Below, one piece after another: positions 35,476-49,200 of a DNA stretch of 64,000 nt. The translations under genes and the position numbers were made by a program. The first letter of the stretch is position 1. Each line of letters begins with the position of its first letter. Below the pieces are notes generated by a model. It made no database searches, was not told the DNA's origin, and saw only the letters and a program-made list of their open reading frames with translations. This DNA is from Solenopsis invicta (taxonomy: Eukaryota; Arthropoda; Insecta; Hymenoptera; Formicidae). Location of the stretch: the NCBI RefSeq assembly GCF_016802725.1, contig NC_052679.1, forward strand, positions 23,927,561-23,991,560. Reading direction: 5' to 3'.

Positions 35476-38400
35476 ATATGTATAAGGAGACGTACAAGGG
35501 ACACTAGAGATTTAAAGAGCGGCAGTCATATGAGTGACTGGACGCTGACGAACAATTCCGAGATTCCAAGATTCCGAGAATTGCGAGCGATTAAAGATTA
35601 AATTCGCGTTCCGTTGGACCCCGATAAATGATACATGGGAGAATTCAATGTCTCTCGGAATAGCACGCGCGTTTAAAAATGGAGCGCATTTCCATATTTA
35701 GCCGATGCGGAAGATACTCATCCTACTCTTTTTTTTTTTTTTTCGCTAAGCGTATCCACGGTCTCTCCTACGCTTCACGGCATTCTCTCGCATCGATCGG
35801 CATTGTAGGGCGGAGCAGGAAACAAGCATTCCAACGGCTCCGTTTCACGTTGTAATGCCGCGGAAACACGTGCGCGAAATGATTTTGGGTTGGCCAACGT
35901 TATTCCGCTATCTCTCGCTGTAACATCGCTTTGCGATAACCTTTAGTTCGCTTTCTATTAGAAGATGAAAATTCTTGTCTTATTGCGTAGAAGAAAGAAC
36001 ATTGTTGCTTGCCTTCTAAGTTATGTGCATTAAAGGTCACTTTATGGCAAAGGGCGTTTTACTGTTATTTTGCGAAACGCACCGTGCCGTTTTATCGTAA
36101 CATAATCAAGAAATAGCGGAAATGTGAATTTTATCTGATGCAATTTTATGAAAATTTCATGAATTTCAAAGAAGTAATATTATTATATTATTATTATTTT
36201 ATTTGAATGTCTATACAAAGGATCATGAATTTAATTTCAAAGATAAATTCTCGAACAGATTTGAAGTTGATTTTTCCTTGGCGAAAGTTTACGTAGAAAA
36301 ATTCCAGTTTTCAACAATAAATATATCTCTTAATTAATAAGGCGAGGATTACAAATAGAAACGCGGTTTGTTGCAAAAAAATAGTCCTTCACACTCTTCT
36401 GTTGAGAATCTTAGTTTTATTCTTTAGTTTCTTTTTTTTAATTACAATAAATTTAATAATATTGAAAGAATCGAGCAGATTAATTAGTCACTTGATAGAA
36501 CAGATCTCAGAGAAAGGAGAAAAAATGTTAAGTATTGTCATTTCAAAATCTATCAAATTTTTTATTGAAGCGTTAAATACGACTCGGATTAATGCATCTT
36601 TGTCACTTCGTGCAGTGGACAGTATTAACTACACTCAATCGAAATTGTGTATAAATGCAATAAAAGTATGTTGTACTGGAAACATTCATTAAAATTGATA
36701 CACGATAAATTTTATTATTATAATGATGTAGGTTTTATAAGAGGATAATTTATTAAACTATTGTTATAGAATTAATTGTAAAAATGAATATGTATATTAT
36801 ACATACTTTTAATTATACCTTTATTTGCTGTAATTTTGATAAATTTTGCTTAAAACATTTTTTTAATAATTCGATTATTCAGCTAATGTATAGACTCCAT
36901 TAATCAATGAAATAATGCGTAAATACGTTGAGTGTATTTAATTACTTTTATAAAATTTGATAACACGCATCAGATGAATGAGTTTATTGATTCTATGGGC
37001 ATGTTTATTGGAATAATAAATTTTTTCATTAATTTATTTGTTACATTAAATTGTGATACGGTCAAGTGAAGTATATTAATAAATAGTAATTTGTTATATT
37101 AATGAATCCAAATATTGGCTAATGAAGTATATTTTATGTATGTAATATTTACAATAATTAAAAATTTATTGCATCAATGAACTTTAAGTCAATTGAACAC
37201 CATTCATTGATTTTAACAATATTTTTTTCAGTGTAGCACTCGAGCGACTCGGATTCGCATTTTAATCCAAATTGTACTTATATAACAAAAAGTCAATTGT
37301 CCCTAGAATATTGTAACTTTGCTCCTTTTTTTAAAATTTATTATCCTACCAAGTAGGATTTATAGAGCCGATAACTGCAAAATTTTTATATTTATAATTT
37401 TTGAAGAAACTAAGAGATCTCTGAAGTAGGACATGTTGAAGACTAACTTTTGTAACAAATGGCATTTCGAAAAAGCATTTCCATTTTTGTCCTCCCCCTG
37501 TACAAGTCTGAAATAAACATTTCATTAATAAGAGTTTGCTTGAAATAAACTCTATACGCGCTTTTGCAGTCTGTTTGCTATTAGCTCTCAATTATTAGGA
37601 TTTCCGGCCTGTTTGCACTTCGTGCATTGCGTATCCGAGAATTTTCTTGCAACCCGTTAAGATTCGTTAGCGTTCGTACGCGTATCGACAGTGACATTTC
37701 CCCGTATTGACGAACGCGCGACCGTTCTGAATGAGGTCTTTAACCCGTCTGATTCAGCGATCATTGCTTTCCTCGGAATTATTAACCACACGAAGCGTGC
37801 GTGCTTTCTGGAAAAACAGACTAAACAGAGACCAGCTCACGGGGTGTTGACGTGACGAAACCGACGTGCTGGTCGCGCTAAGGCGCCAATTCCGTTGAAC
37901 CTGCCTCTCTAAATATAATTCTGATCGTAAGAACTGGTCGCCGCGCCGCGTCGAACGAGTCCTCCTCCATTTGCTTATTACACGCGCGAGTAATTACGAT
38001 GTAGTAAAAGCATCGCAGGTGCAAAGCTGCATGAGACCGCGGCGGCGCCAGCGTCACGAAATACAAGCATCGCGAAGTTTCTAACAGCGACGACTATCGC
38101 TATGCGAACGCGTAGAATTCCAACTGCCACCTCCTCAGTTTCTCACTTAATAAATTTTTCTTTCTACTTCTCCAGGCGCGTTTTATTTACTTCTCGCGGC
38201 ATTTTCACATTTCCAATGGAATTCACGTAGTACTCGTCTAGGAATTTATTAAGGATCGCTCACAGTAACACGAGGCCACGACCATTTTTATTAGGGACGC
38301 CGTAAGAAAGATTTCCTTATTTTTATCTAATTTTTATTGTTTAATGAGAAAGTTTTAACTGTATAAATATTTGTTAGAGTTAACTTATACGAAATGGTAA

Positions 38401-38685
38401 AGGATTTATGAATGACCACTTGTAAGAAAAACAAAAATTCAATAAAGCCTACTTTGTAAAACATTATAAAAACTTTTTATTTAAATCTTATTTTATAATC
38501 AGGTCTACTTATTGAGCTTAGAATTAATTCTTCTACGATATATGTGATTGAAGTGGTTTTATCGTGAAATGAGATTTTCTTAAGATTTGTTGAAACTTTT
38601 ACTATCTAAAGATAATAATATTCTCTGTACATACAATTTTTAGGGGGGAGGGGTTTCCTCATTTTTTTATGATGATAATTAAATG
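35476..38685. other. gene-less stretch, CpG-rich at both ends
   Basis: CpG-rich at 35.5-35.95 and 37.6-38.25 kb, strongly AT-rich at 36.1-37.3 kb. Frames at 36402-36692 and 37346-37591 have no motif. At 37.2 kb the words ttttttcagtgtag look like a lone MITE end; I could not find its partner. Confidence 0.4.
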
Positions 38686-38873
38686 CACAGAAAAAAATTA
38701 ATATTAAATCAACAATTTATTGTTTCATATATAAGCAAGAATATAAAGAGAAAAATTTTCTTCATATAAGCAAACTATGTCTGTTTAAAATTATAAATTC
38801 TTTCAAGAAGATTTTATATTCTTGCTTATATACAAAACAACGAATTGTTCATTTAGTATTAATTTTTTGTGTG
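38686..38873. mobile_element. MITE family copy 3 (internally deleted)
   Basis: Begins CACAGAAAAAAATTA and ends TTTTTGTGTG followed by TA. It matches copies 1 and 2 along the right arm (aagaagattttatattcttg, ttgcttatata) but has lost about 55 bases of the left arm. The left flank is TG rather than TA and the right terminal word is mutated, so it is the most degraded copy. Confidence 0.85.
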
Positions 38874-40330
38874 TAATCATACCCTTATCAGAATTTACCA
38901 ATATCTCTACAGGGGTTATTGCTGATAAGCAAATCACCTCTGATCACGGACACCTCGTACACGTATCGACGGAAATAACAGTTCCCGACGTGTCTGCCAA
39001 TAAGTCATCGGCCTCGCGATGCGAAATCTGTTTTGTAACGGCACGTACGAAAATGCACATTTGCAACGCTGTCAATCATAAAATTCCGCGCTCCATTCCC
39101 ATTACACGACGCGCCGCGCCGTGCGGTGAAAACTTTTTCCTTCGACGCGAGTACGCGAGTCAAGATGACATTGCGAAAGTCTGACACCCATGATTCTACT
39201 GGTATTACGATGCTGAAAGTGTGCTCGCGACGGTTTGTAGCGCGCGAGCGTCGCGCCGCAGACAATTCGTTTAAATTTGTCTGCGTACGGTCGACCGCGT
39301 GAATCGTCGCGAAGCGCGTTCGCCGTGTTTATATTTCTCGCGTATTACTTGTCGTGAAAAGCAGGATTATGCTGCGTCGTTACGGGCAAAAATTTTTCCC
39401 TCGGCCGTAGACTCGTCACACGGAGTTTCGCGTGACGAGTCTACATACCGCATAGCTTCGCTCACTTTCCCGAGGCAGTTCGATGGAAAATCGATGTTCC
39501 TAAAACAGGTTGCAACGCGTAGATACTGCCATTCGTGGGTTTCATTGTTTAGCCGCTCAACGGCGGCGATCGATACGAAAAGTAGAACAAGTTCTGCGAA
39601 GCCTCGCGCCGGTACCAGGAAGAGCTCGCCGTAATGTTCCTACTTTGCATTTCCAGAAAATCAATTCTACACTTCCCCTTACAAGGTAGCAAAATGTCGC
39701 TTAGCCCGCGAATAAAATCCGTCTCGGTCATGCCAGATGTTTGAACAATTGTTTGCATCAGAATTGTAAATATAGGAGCGTTCGTTAGACATGGTTTAGA
39801 TAGAAAGGCCAACGGCCGATGATGCGCTGATCAATATTTGTTGACTGGCTCGTTACTCCGTGTTTTACACCCGATATGGATGTTTTATTCTTAGAACGAT
39901 TGAGCGACATGAAATTAAAAAGTTCCTATTCTTGACTCTTTAAGTTGATAATATAAATAAATATAGGTGTAAACTGACGGAATTCTTATGTACAATTTTT
40001 ACGATATACGTTTGAAACGCGTAAATTTGTTTGAGTCGTGATTGATTGTTGTTTAATAACAGACGCCTTTTGTTTATATTCATGTACAATATGCAACATT
40101 GTGCCAAATATCGAGTGCTCCACGATACGTGACATCGATTATCGATAACACGTAACATATCTTGCACGTTTCAAAATGTACGTATGAATAACAGAATAAT
40201 GGATGCTGTGATACGTTATAAAACCAATAAAACGAATCACTTTCGGCGATGTGGAAAAATGGGCGAATGCAAGATCGACATGTTTCATGCTAAAAGGACA
40301 ATCTTGCGCGTTTTCTAACCATATATACAG
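38874..40330. other. CpG-rich block then AT-rich DNA
   Basis: CpG-rich at 39.0-39.7 kb, with frames on both strands lacking motifs (plus 38822-39184 and 39299-39634). A clean hairpin at 39407-39444 is listed separately. AT-rich after 39.85 kb. Confidence 0.4.
39407..39444. repeat. short perfect hairpin, 13-base arms
   Basis: gtagactcgtcac and gtgacgagtctac are perfect reverse complements around a 12-base loop. GC-balanced and isolated. Confidence 0.88.
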
Positions 40331-40397
40331 AATATATATATATATATATTATATATATATATATATATATATTACATATATATATATATATATATAT
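40331..40397. repeat. interrupted (AT)n microsatellite
   Basis: About 67 bases of AT repeat broken by a TT and by TTAC; the Ile-Tyr frame across it is not coding. Confidence 0.95.
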
Positions 40398-43300
40398 TCG
40401 AAATGTATTGATTGTGTCTATATATATGTGTGTATGTGTGTGCGCGTGTTTAAAAAAGATCTCTACAGATGCGTACGTAACTTTTTCCCAAAGAGCCTTT
40501 TTGAAATTCGTTCAATACACTTAGTGGTACAAGCATGTAATAGCATCAAGAGATATGCGATTCAATATACGATTCAATATCGTTCGCGATTGTAACTCGA
40601 TTGATTGTATGAAAATACATCGAGCACATATAAGAAGATACAATCTCTTCGTGTATTCCTAGAATATCGAGAGAGTCTACATTTGATAAACTTCTGAAAT
40701 ATTATAAGAAATTGAATGTCACGCGTAAAAACATGCGTGAATTTGCATCTAGTGAAAGATTTATTAGGTACATCAGTAATATATTAGTAACAACAGAAAT
40801 ACAAATAAGACATTGAAGCTCTATTTTTCATGTATCTGACATTGCTTTTTTAAAATTGCGAAAATCGTTATTAACTTTGGTGTTCTGTTCAAATTGATTA
40901 CCCGTGATTTTATTTATTACACGAATAAAAATATGTAGATGTAAAGAAAAGATAGAAAAAGAAATAAAAAGAAGATGCTATTGTCATGGGAAAATGTGAT
41001 TTATTGTGTTAATTTTAGAAAATATTAATTAATACAAAATACGAAACAGTATTGTAAAAACTGCTACACCGTAATAGAAAACACTTTCTGGTTGGTATTG
41101 ATGTTTATGAAGTTTTATTTTTACCGTTTATTTAAGATGAATTTGCTGAAAACGAAGTGATATGGTAATATTGGTATTTTCCTCTAATAATATTGAATGT
41201 CACGCCAACCGAGTAAAAATTTATATATTATACATCATAAAATTTAATTTTTTAATTATCATTTTTAATAAAATAATAAAATATAAATGAATTTTGTATT
41301 AAATTTTGCATAAAAATTTATCTCTCTTATTATAATAATATATTAAAAGTTCCTTTTACTTATAATTAGTCGATATAACAAAAACGACTAAACGGATAAA
41401 ATTTTTTATACATTATTTTTAATCATGCCTTTGCTCAATTCGACATTTCGGCTATACGGTAAAGATATACGGTCTTGTGCGTGCTTATACTTGACGCGAG
41501 ATACTATTGTGTTTATTGAACTGAAAGCAAAAACTGATTTAAGGGGAGAGTTTTCTCTAGAGACGAGAAAGGTAAATTATTTTTATAAATCTTTCTTATA
41601 AGAAAATGATTCAAACATTTAAACTTTTTACACATAAAAGATATATGTTTCATGAATATCTTTGAATTTTTGCATTTATATTGGATTCTCAATTGTTTAA
41701 TGATGGTCTACGGCAACATGGTCGGTTTGTGATATCTTTTATTTCCGTTTTTTCTATATGAGTCTGAATTTAAAAAATCAAAGTTTATTTTATTTGTTAA
41801 GCGTTGTTTCAAAATATTGAATCGTTAAAAGTATGAAAATAACAAAAGACAATCCTGTCAAATGATGCAAATTTTTTGTAAAAATCAATGCTTTTTATTT
41901 CGACATCGAGTTTGGATCACATAGACTCGAATAGAATAGCAGGGTTAAAACTTGTTGGAATACAATAAATCAGGTTACTCAATAGTGCACAACGATATGA
42001 AACATATCATACATAACTTACATAAATGAAATTGCGTTATTCGTAATATCAATAATGGTATCTAGTCAACTCATTTTCAGCATGAACGCGACGTGATTAA
42101 CATAATGTAATTTTGCAATATTAATTATAATGAAATTAATCTTTAGTTGGCAGAGTTAAATCTCAGCTAGTACCTCTCGTTAAAGTTGAATTTATATTTA
42201 ATTGAACAGGAAATTGAATATTAGATAAGATATTGTAAAAGAAATTAATTATAATAAATTAATATTAAAAAAATAGGTCGAAGAGAGCGAGTATACGGAT
42301 GTTAAAAAATGCAATGAACATACAAATCTGTTTATTTTAATGCTCGTATGCAGCGAGATTATTTTAACTGTATTCAGCTTTTATCAATTGCAAATACATA
42401 AAAATGATAGCTAGATGTATTCAGCTTTTATCAATCGCAAATACATTAAAATGATAGATAGATGTATTCAGCTTTTATCAATCGCAAATGCATTAAAATG
42501 ATGCTATGGACTATGTAGCCAATTTACTAATAGCTAAAAATATAATAAATAAATACGTAGAATTAGTAACAAAATAAAATTAATCTATTTAACAATCAAA
42601 ACAATTATCCAATACAAAATATCCAATTGATCATGATATAAATCGAAGCAAATCTTGTCCTTAAGGTAGAAATATTCTTAAAGTATTGGACATGCAGCAT
42701 AAGTAGTTGACCAATGTAACGAGACGTGAATCTTAGAACATTATTATATGTTCCAAGATTCTCTATTGTTAAAGCACATTGAAAGGCAAAAACGACTAAA
42801 TGATTTCATAAGACTATTGATCAGAAATTCAGCTATTGAACCGCAGACATTGGTTTATTCTCAAGGAATAAATTATTCTGATAGAAGAGAAGAATCCTCT
42901 TGGACTTCTTCAGGTTGAGGAAATATGAATAAAAAAATACAGAATTAATTAAATTGAAAAAGGATTTCTTATTAATTTGTAATAAATAAATGTTAATAAC
43001 ACAAAAGTTGTATAATATTATCTTTTATTGTATGAATAATTTGATTCTAAAGGCTATGCATGTATTATAATAGAAGTGAAGATTTTCCACCGCAATTTGT
43101 AAATCTTGTAGAGCAAAAGTCACTGGAAAAATTACACAGATTCAATTTTTACTGTACCGGATTTATAGAATATAAAATGTTATAAAGCTATATTGTTTAC
43201 AAATATATGCACGTGATCTAAGAACATATCATTTCTAAGAACACACTGAAACTTTGTATATCTGAAGTTCCAGCAAGTTATTCGGAAGTTACTGGCTCTC

Positions 43301-43478
43301 CTACTACTGTTGAATTTCCATCTTGTCTACATAGATGTACTAGTGCATGCTCTATGTTGCTTTCGTCTTAACTCTAACAATTAATTATAGTCGCAGCGTT
43401 CCGTATAAACGTGCAAATTAAGAAACTCATCTTTCGGTTCTTGATAATTTGTACACCCAGTCGAAACTATAATTATCT
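40398..43478. other. long AT-rich desert
   Basis: About 3 kb of AT-rich DNA with no frame of 60 codons on either strand. It contains the tandem repeat at 42369-42503. Nothing else supported. Confidence 0.55.
42369..42503. repeat. 47-base minisatellite, 2.9 copies
   Basis: The unit beginning tgtattcagcttttatcaat recurs at 42369, 42416 and 42463 with only a few substitutions; the third copy is slightly truncated. Confidence 0.95.
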
Positions 43479-43495
43479 AAAAAAAAAAAAAAAAA
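43479..43495. repeat. poly-A run, 17 bases
   Basis: Homopolymer at the edge where AT-rich DNA gives way to a CpG-rich block. Confidence 0.95.
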
Positions 43496-44251
43496 GTGCT
43501 CGCGAATGCGTAGGACCGGAGAAAGAATCGCGTGTTGACACTTGAAACGCGCACGCATCATAACGCAAGGCAGACGTCACAAAGGACATTGCGCTATTTT
43601 CATTCATATTTCGTCTGTCAAATGGAAACTGGCACACGTCGCGTCGTCGGCTCGTCGATATTGCCTTCCCTACCGCTTCAAGTACATTTTTCCCCCGGAT
43701 GTGTCTCGCTTTCTGGAGAGTCGGTCTCGCTGTGCGCGTTTACTTGACAATTCCATTACCGGGAGCTCTCCCGGTTGGCAGAAAGCGTTGGAGGACGTAC
43801 TCGCGCGCGTGCGTGCTCTGCCGTTCGATTAATCGAAAATAGATCGGCGCGCTGAATGCTCCGGCCGATCGAAAGCTATCGCCGACACACGGCTTCCAAT
43901 TCGCGTTTCCCGCACGAAAGCTCGACGAGTCGTGGTCGAGTTTTCCTGTGGTAACTCGTTTCCAGTCGACGAGTGCGGGCGGACCGCTTCGATGAAGCCA
44001 CGAGAGAGTTGACGTGCATTTCGATTGCACTTGGACAGTTTCTCTCGCTACATATGATTGCTTTATTATGTGGAAGCAACGTTTAACGACGAACGCAGAC
44101 TACCTGTCTACAGGTAGCAGCTAATAATTATCTTGTTAAATGTCATGACGGTCTCAATAATCGATATTCCCTCAGAGCACTGCGTGTGCGGCTGCAAGCG
44201 GAGTAAATGCAAATTTACATGTGTATGCATTTGTAGGATTCTTTAAATTAT
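43496..44251. other. CpG-rich block
   Basis: Overlapping frames of 67-96 codons on both strands, Arg- and Ser-rich, without motifs. Nothing supported. Confidence 0.4.
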
Positions 44252-44538
44252 AATAAGATAGAAAAAGACCGATAAGAGTTGTTAATGTGTTACAATTTTT
44301 TATTAATTTTTAACAATCCTAACAGCAGTAGATATCGCATGAGTATTCTAGAATATTCCAGATATCGTACGAACATTCGTACAATATCGTGATATCGTGC
44401 GTATATTTCTAAAATGTCACAATATTCGTTCGATATCATGTGCTGTTAGGGAAATATCAAACATTTGTTAAAATTCAATAAAGAATTGTAACACATTGAT
44501 AACTACTATTGACTTTTACCGGCTTTTTTTATCTTGTT
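44252..44538. mobile_element. palindromic element with 30-base repeats in its loop
   Basis: Outer arms pair over about 65 bases (ataagatagaaaaag and gttaatgtgttacaatt on the left, reverse complements on the right). An inner inverted pair, cctaacagca and tgctgttagg, flanks three tandem 30-base units at 44330-44359, 44360-44389 and 44390-44419, each starting with a GATATCG word. No coding frame. It is either a nested or a composite MITE. Confidence 0.8.
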
Positions 44539-46200
44539 GACTTAGAGCCTTAAATTTGTCACAGCTTTAAATTTTGTCTTTTACGTCTTTGTGACAATCT
44601 TGTACTTTTTATCGCAAAAATTGATAATCCAAGGGAATATTGGCGAAAGCAATTTATGTTTCAGTCGTTTCGGTATCAGCTTGCTCCTTTGTTGTCTTTT
44701 GCAATTGACGAGGACGCAGTTGGCGTGGCCATGAAGTAAAGCGGCGAAAAAGAGCTGGTACGCGCTTGCCACCACGAAAGAACGTTGCTTTTACACGTAT
44801 AGTTTGGCGTTTGGGAGGAAAAAGAGCGCTCGCGAAGCGTTTGCCCGCGCGTGTACGTGTGAACGCGAGAGAAGCGGATGACGGAGACACGAGCTTCTTT
44901 TTTCCCACGAAAGCCCCAGACTCCCGCAAACGTGACCGAGATGAAAAATCGTCTGGTCGCCTCTTGTCGTCCTCGCGAATTACCTACGTCGGCGGGAAAG
45001 CGGTTTATGTAACGTCTCCGACGTTTCTTCGCCGGATACGTGGCACACTTACCAATACAATACGTCGCGCGGTTGCGCCGCTGATTTTACCTGTATAAAT
45101 ATCAAAACAGCCACTTGAAGAACATGGAAACTTATCTCAACAGACCTTTGCGAGAAGAAGAAAAAGTCACCCGCGCAGAATTTCATTCGAGGCGAGAGAA
45201 ACGTAATTTCCATAAGTTCAATCTAGCGCCCGAGGAGAGATACGGGGATATATTTTCCTTTCGTTTTAATTTTACAATCACAGAAATTCAATCCGATGTA
45301 ATTCCGGTAAGGGTCCAATTGGCCAGATGTTACAGACATACAAGAAGAGAAGGACATTTATGAAGCGCATTGAAACTTAAACTCTCGTCGCTCGAGTTCG
45401 CATTCGCGCGATGCATTCGTGCGTCAAACACAGATCGGCCGAGCTAACTCGCGAACTTCATATTTGGGATTCGATACGGTGTCCTTCGACATCGGTAATC
45501 TCACGCGTCGCCGGCGCGGCGCGGCGCGGCGCCGGGCGTCGCGGTTTCGCGAATTCGCAAATTACGCGTCGGTATAATTCGGCGCGAATTTACGGTCGCC
45601 GCGTATCGGGCTATTCTGGGTGTAGTACGCGCGCAGCCGTCCAAACACGAGGCGAAAATGGAGGCACGAACGTACGGGAATTAACGATGTACGGCGTGTG
45701 TGCCCTCAGCGAAACGCAAATAGCAATGCGAGCGCAACGGCAGCCTGACGAGATTCGCTCGACCCGCGAACGTGTCAAACCCGTTCGAGCGATCCACGTG
45801 TGGCTGTCCGTCGACACACGTGCGCCGGTGTACAATCAACGAGATTGCAACTCGTGGGGATGCGCGGAATTTAATAGGATATTGATATTTTTATTTGTAC
45901 AACGTCGAATGTGCCGCACAAGAGCGGCCGATATCCGCTCGATGCATGAAAAATGCTCGGTATTATCGGTATATACCTGACATTGGTATAGTCATTGCCA
46001 GTGACAATTGAGGGGATGTTACCGTGTTTTTGTAACAACAAATTAAATTCGCTGCGAATAATTGATATCTATCGTAAAAGCGTGGTGGGACAATTTTCTG
46101 ACTATATTTCAGGTTGAATCGTGGATTTATTACGAATCTTTTCAACTTTAGACGCAAATCAAAAGAGTCACGTTTAACTTTAATTTTTTTACTAAACTTT
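44539..46200. other. CpG-dense block with long composition-driven frames
   Basis: Includes the longest frame in the window, 45411-45980 plus (189 codons), rich in Arg, Ser and Ala with no domain, running through a GGCGC-repeat zone; I do not call it a gene. A frame at 45115-45363 (MKNMETYLNRPLREEEKVTR start) is more balanced and holds a GTAAGG, but lacks a usable acceptor. Confidence 0.3.
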
Positions 46201-49200
46201 ATTAAATCAGTTGCAAATATATAAATAATTTTAAATCAATATTTCGATTAAAAATGGAATGAATCTAAATGTCGGAAATGGTAATAAGGTTTTAAATATA
46301 TTATTGCATGAAAAGGATATCGCAAGAAGTTTTTCCCTCACTCAAACAGTTCTTTATATCGAGATAAGCATAATTGTACGTTTTATGAATTGCTACGATC
46401 TATCATTGTAATTATAGTCTGAATCGTTTTCGCGCTTGACAGAAAGTTCGCGTCATCCAATAAATATGCAACGAGTAATATAGCGAAACGGTAATTAATG
46501 GATAATCTCCGATGCTTCCTTCGGGATATCATCCATCATGATGTTCCCGCGAGAGTAATCTCAATGGTTGTAATATCGAAACATCGTGGAAATTGTGTAT
46601 GCTACGTGTCGTGAGATTTGACGGCAATAAACATGAAAAAGGAGAAAATCTCTGATTTTTCCGTGCTCGAGACGTTTCCTTCAAACTATATTTATACACA
46701 GGTTGTATATAAAATTCACGAATCAAAATACTGTGACAAGAAAGTTCTCACAAAACTAAGTGAAATAGTTATTTATACATTTTTATTTTAAATGGATTTT
46801 TTTAGGTATATATGACCAATCCCAAACTTTATTTAGACAGTCGCATGTCGTGAGTCGCGTGAGAGTATTAGTGACCGTATGACAGGCAACCGTGTAAATC
46901 AAAATCTCTGATTGACCAGCGCTTTAAACTAAAAAATCTGCAAATAACCATTTTGTTCACGTAATTAAAGAAGAGCTTTATCTGTCATAACTGGATGTTA
47001 GTGCTGATATTTCTAGTGCGATTTTATGTACATACATTTTCAAGTTCACTGTGCACCAAGAAGTTTACAATAAATTCTTATACAATATATTTGGAGGGAG
47101 GGAAAGAGCTAGGCATTACAATGATTAATTTGATTGAATTCAATATTGTGATATTATTCTCGTTCAATTTGAAACTATGGTTCAAGACCGAAAAATTTAT
47201 TGGTGAACTTGAAAAATACAAGATCAATTAAAAAAATACAAACACTAAAATCCACCGATAAGACTCTTTTCTAATTAACTGTATTTTTACATGTCGGTCT
47301 ATGTTCTCTCATTTCACTTAATTTTTACTTTTACAAGAATTTTCTTGCTATAGTATTTTGATTCGCGAATTTTATTATACTCTGTATATTTAATAGATAA
47401 ATTAGATTTGCGTGAATAAGATTATCACGTCGGAAATCTCGACCATTCTCGAGCATTAATGTAATACTCGTGCATGCGAATGCCTCCATAAAGAAGCATA
47501 AATGTCCTCTCCGATTCAGATAGTCAAGATTAATGATTTTTTTTTTTTTCAGAAAATGAACATTTCGCGATTATCCGAGTGATATAAGGGAAACTGTTGT
47601 CTCGGCGCGTCACAGAGAAATACAATGCAAAGCCGTATCTCGTCGTTCATAGAAATATAATGCACCACAATTAGATACGCGTTAACGCACGCTTCGAGAG
47701 GCACTCTAACCGAATGGAAGCTTGGTCGTCGTCTACTTTGTCATTACAGGATGAGAACTTTGGAAATGCGCCCGTGTGGATAATTCGACGACATGGCTGC
47801 ATGCCTTATTTCCGCACGCTCTCATTCCTCTCTTTCTCTCTATTTCTCTTCGTATTCCAACAATGCGTGTGGCCATTGCTTCTAAATTTGATTCTCATAA
47901 TTGCAAATTTTGGCTAATTATACAGCGAGAAGTAGATAAATTATGTAACCAAACCACATGCAATTTAGATGTAAATTGGTGGTAGGAAAATTCAAATGTA
48001 TGAAAGTACAAAATTTAATATAAATACATAGGGTGTCCCACCATTAGCGCATTTTCTTTTAAAGATTAGATATTCGTACGTATTCCTGAGATAAAAATTT
48101 TGAGATAAAGATCCTAATACAAAAATATTTACGCTCTAATACTTTTCAAATTATATGTAAGCTATTAAAGTTTATAGCAATTTTTTACTGTTATATATAC
48201 AGTGATACGGATAAAAAAGAATCCTGTTTTCTAATAATGAGGTTGAAATTATATACGTATACATATAGATAGTAATATAATTCTTCTATTATTAGCAACA
48301 AATGTTTATAGGTAATAACAATTTTGTAAAAATGTTACGGATTACTCTGGTAGAAATGTATGCTATTTTCTTATACACTCATTTATGATTGCTGTTTAGT
48401 ATTACTGTTATTAGTTGTAATAATATAGCGTAGGAAATGAACAACTTGATAGTTTTATTCACGTGCCAGTTTTCCTGTGTGTGATAAAAATATGCATAGA
48501 CACCTCTAGTATTAATAGACTTTCAGACTTATTTATTAATCAATTGAATAGTCCGTTTATTATCTTGTTTTTGTTTAGCAAATAAATTCAGATTTTTGTG
48601 CATAGTAATTATAGGCGAAGCGTACATTTTGAGTTGGATTTTAAGGGGGTATTCTAATTTGAAGAAGCATTTTAAACGCTATTTTTACGAATTTTTGGCT
48701 CTGAAAAAATCTACAATATTGGTGTTTTGCATACATTATTTCATTAACTTTAATAATTTTATAAAAATTTAACTTTTAATTGTTAATATAAAATAGTGAT
48801 ATTATTTATAAATACGGCGTAATTTTAAAAATCCTGTTGATACTCTTTATACGTTCTTTGTGCTGATCTTAAATTAACGATCCAAAGATCGTTTTATTGT
48901 GGTTTTATTTTTCAATTACTAGATAGAAACAACATATCCAATAATTGATAAAAAAATAGATAAAATTTCTACCAGGATAAATACAAGTATTATCACGCAA
49001 TATTTATTATTTATGAGAAGCAAATCGTCATATATAATATTTGATACTTTTTTTATAAATTTATACTGTTTGTTTCACGTCTTAGAAATTCTCTGGTTAA
49101 TAAAATTACATATCGATGAATTATTTGATAACTTTTTGTATGATATAAAATATTAAAATAATTTATTGTAAGGTATCAAGTTTTTGTATTATCAGATTAT

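Noticed and set aside
37130..37235. Lone MITE-like end ttttttcagtgtag
   Set aside because: No matching left terminus within reach, so no element can be drawn.
40251..40595. 114-codon frame with Ile-Tyr repeats
   Set aside because: It is read through the (AT)n tract at 40331-40397.
45411..45980. Longest frame in the window, 189 codons plus strand
   Set aside because: It lies in CpG-saturated DNA including a GGCGC repeat zone, is dominated by Arg, Ser and Ala, has no domain, and shadow frames occur on the other strand.
46841..46849. 9-base block between a pyrimidine-bearing AG and a GTGAGT
   Set aside because: It fits the phase of the exon chain, but a 9-base exon cannot be separated from chance without transcript data.
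48030..48200. agggtgtccca-type repeat end
   Set aside because: Suggestive of a common insect repeat, but no second end, inverted repeat or target duplication could be found.
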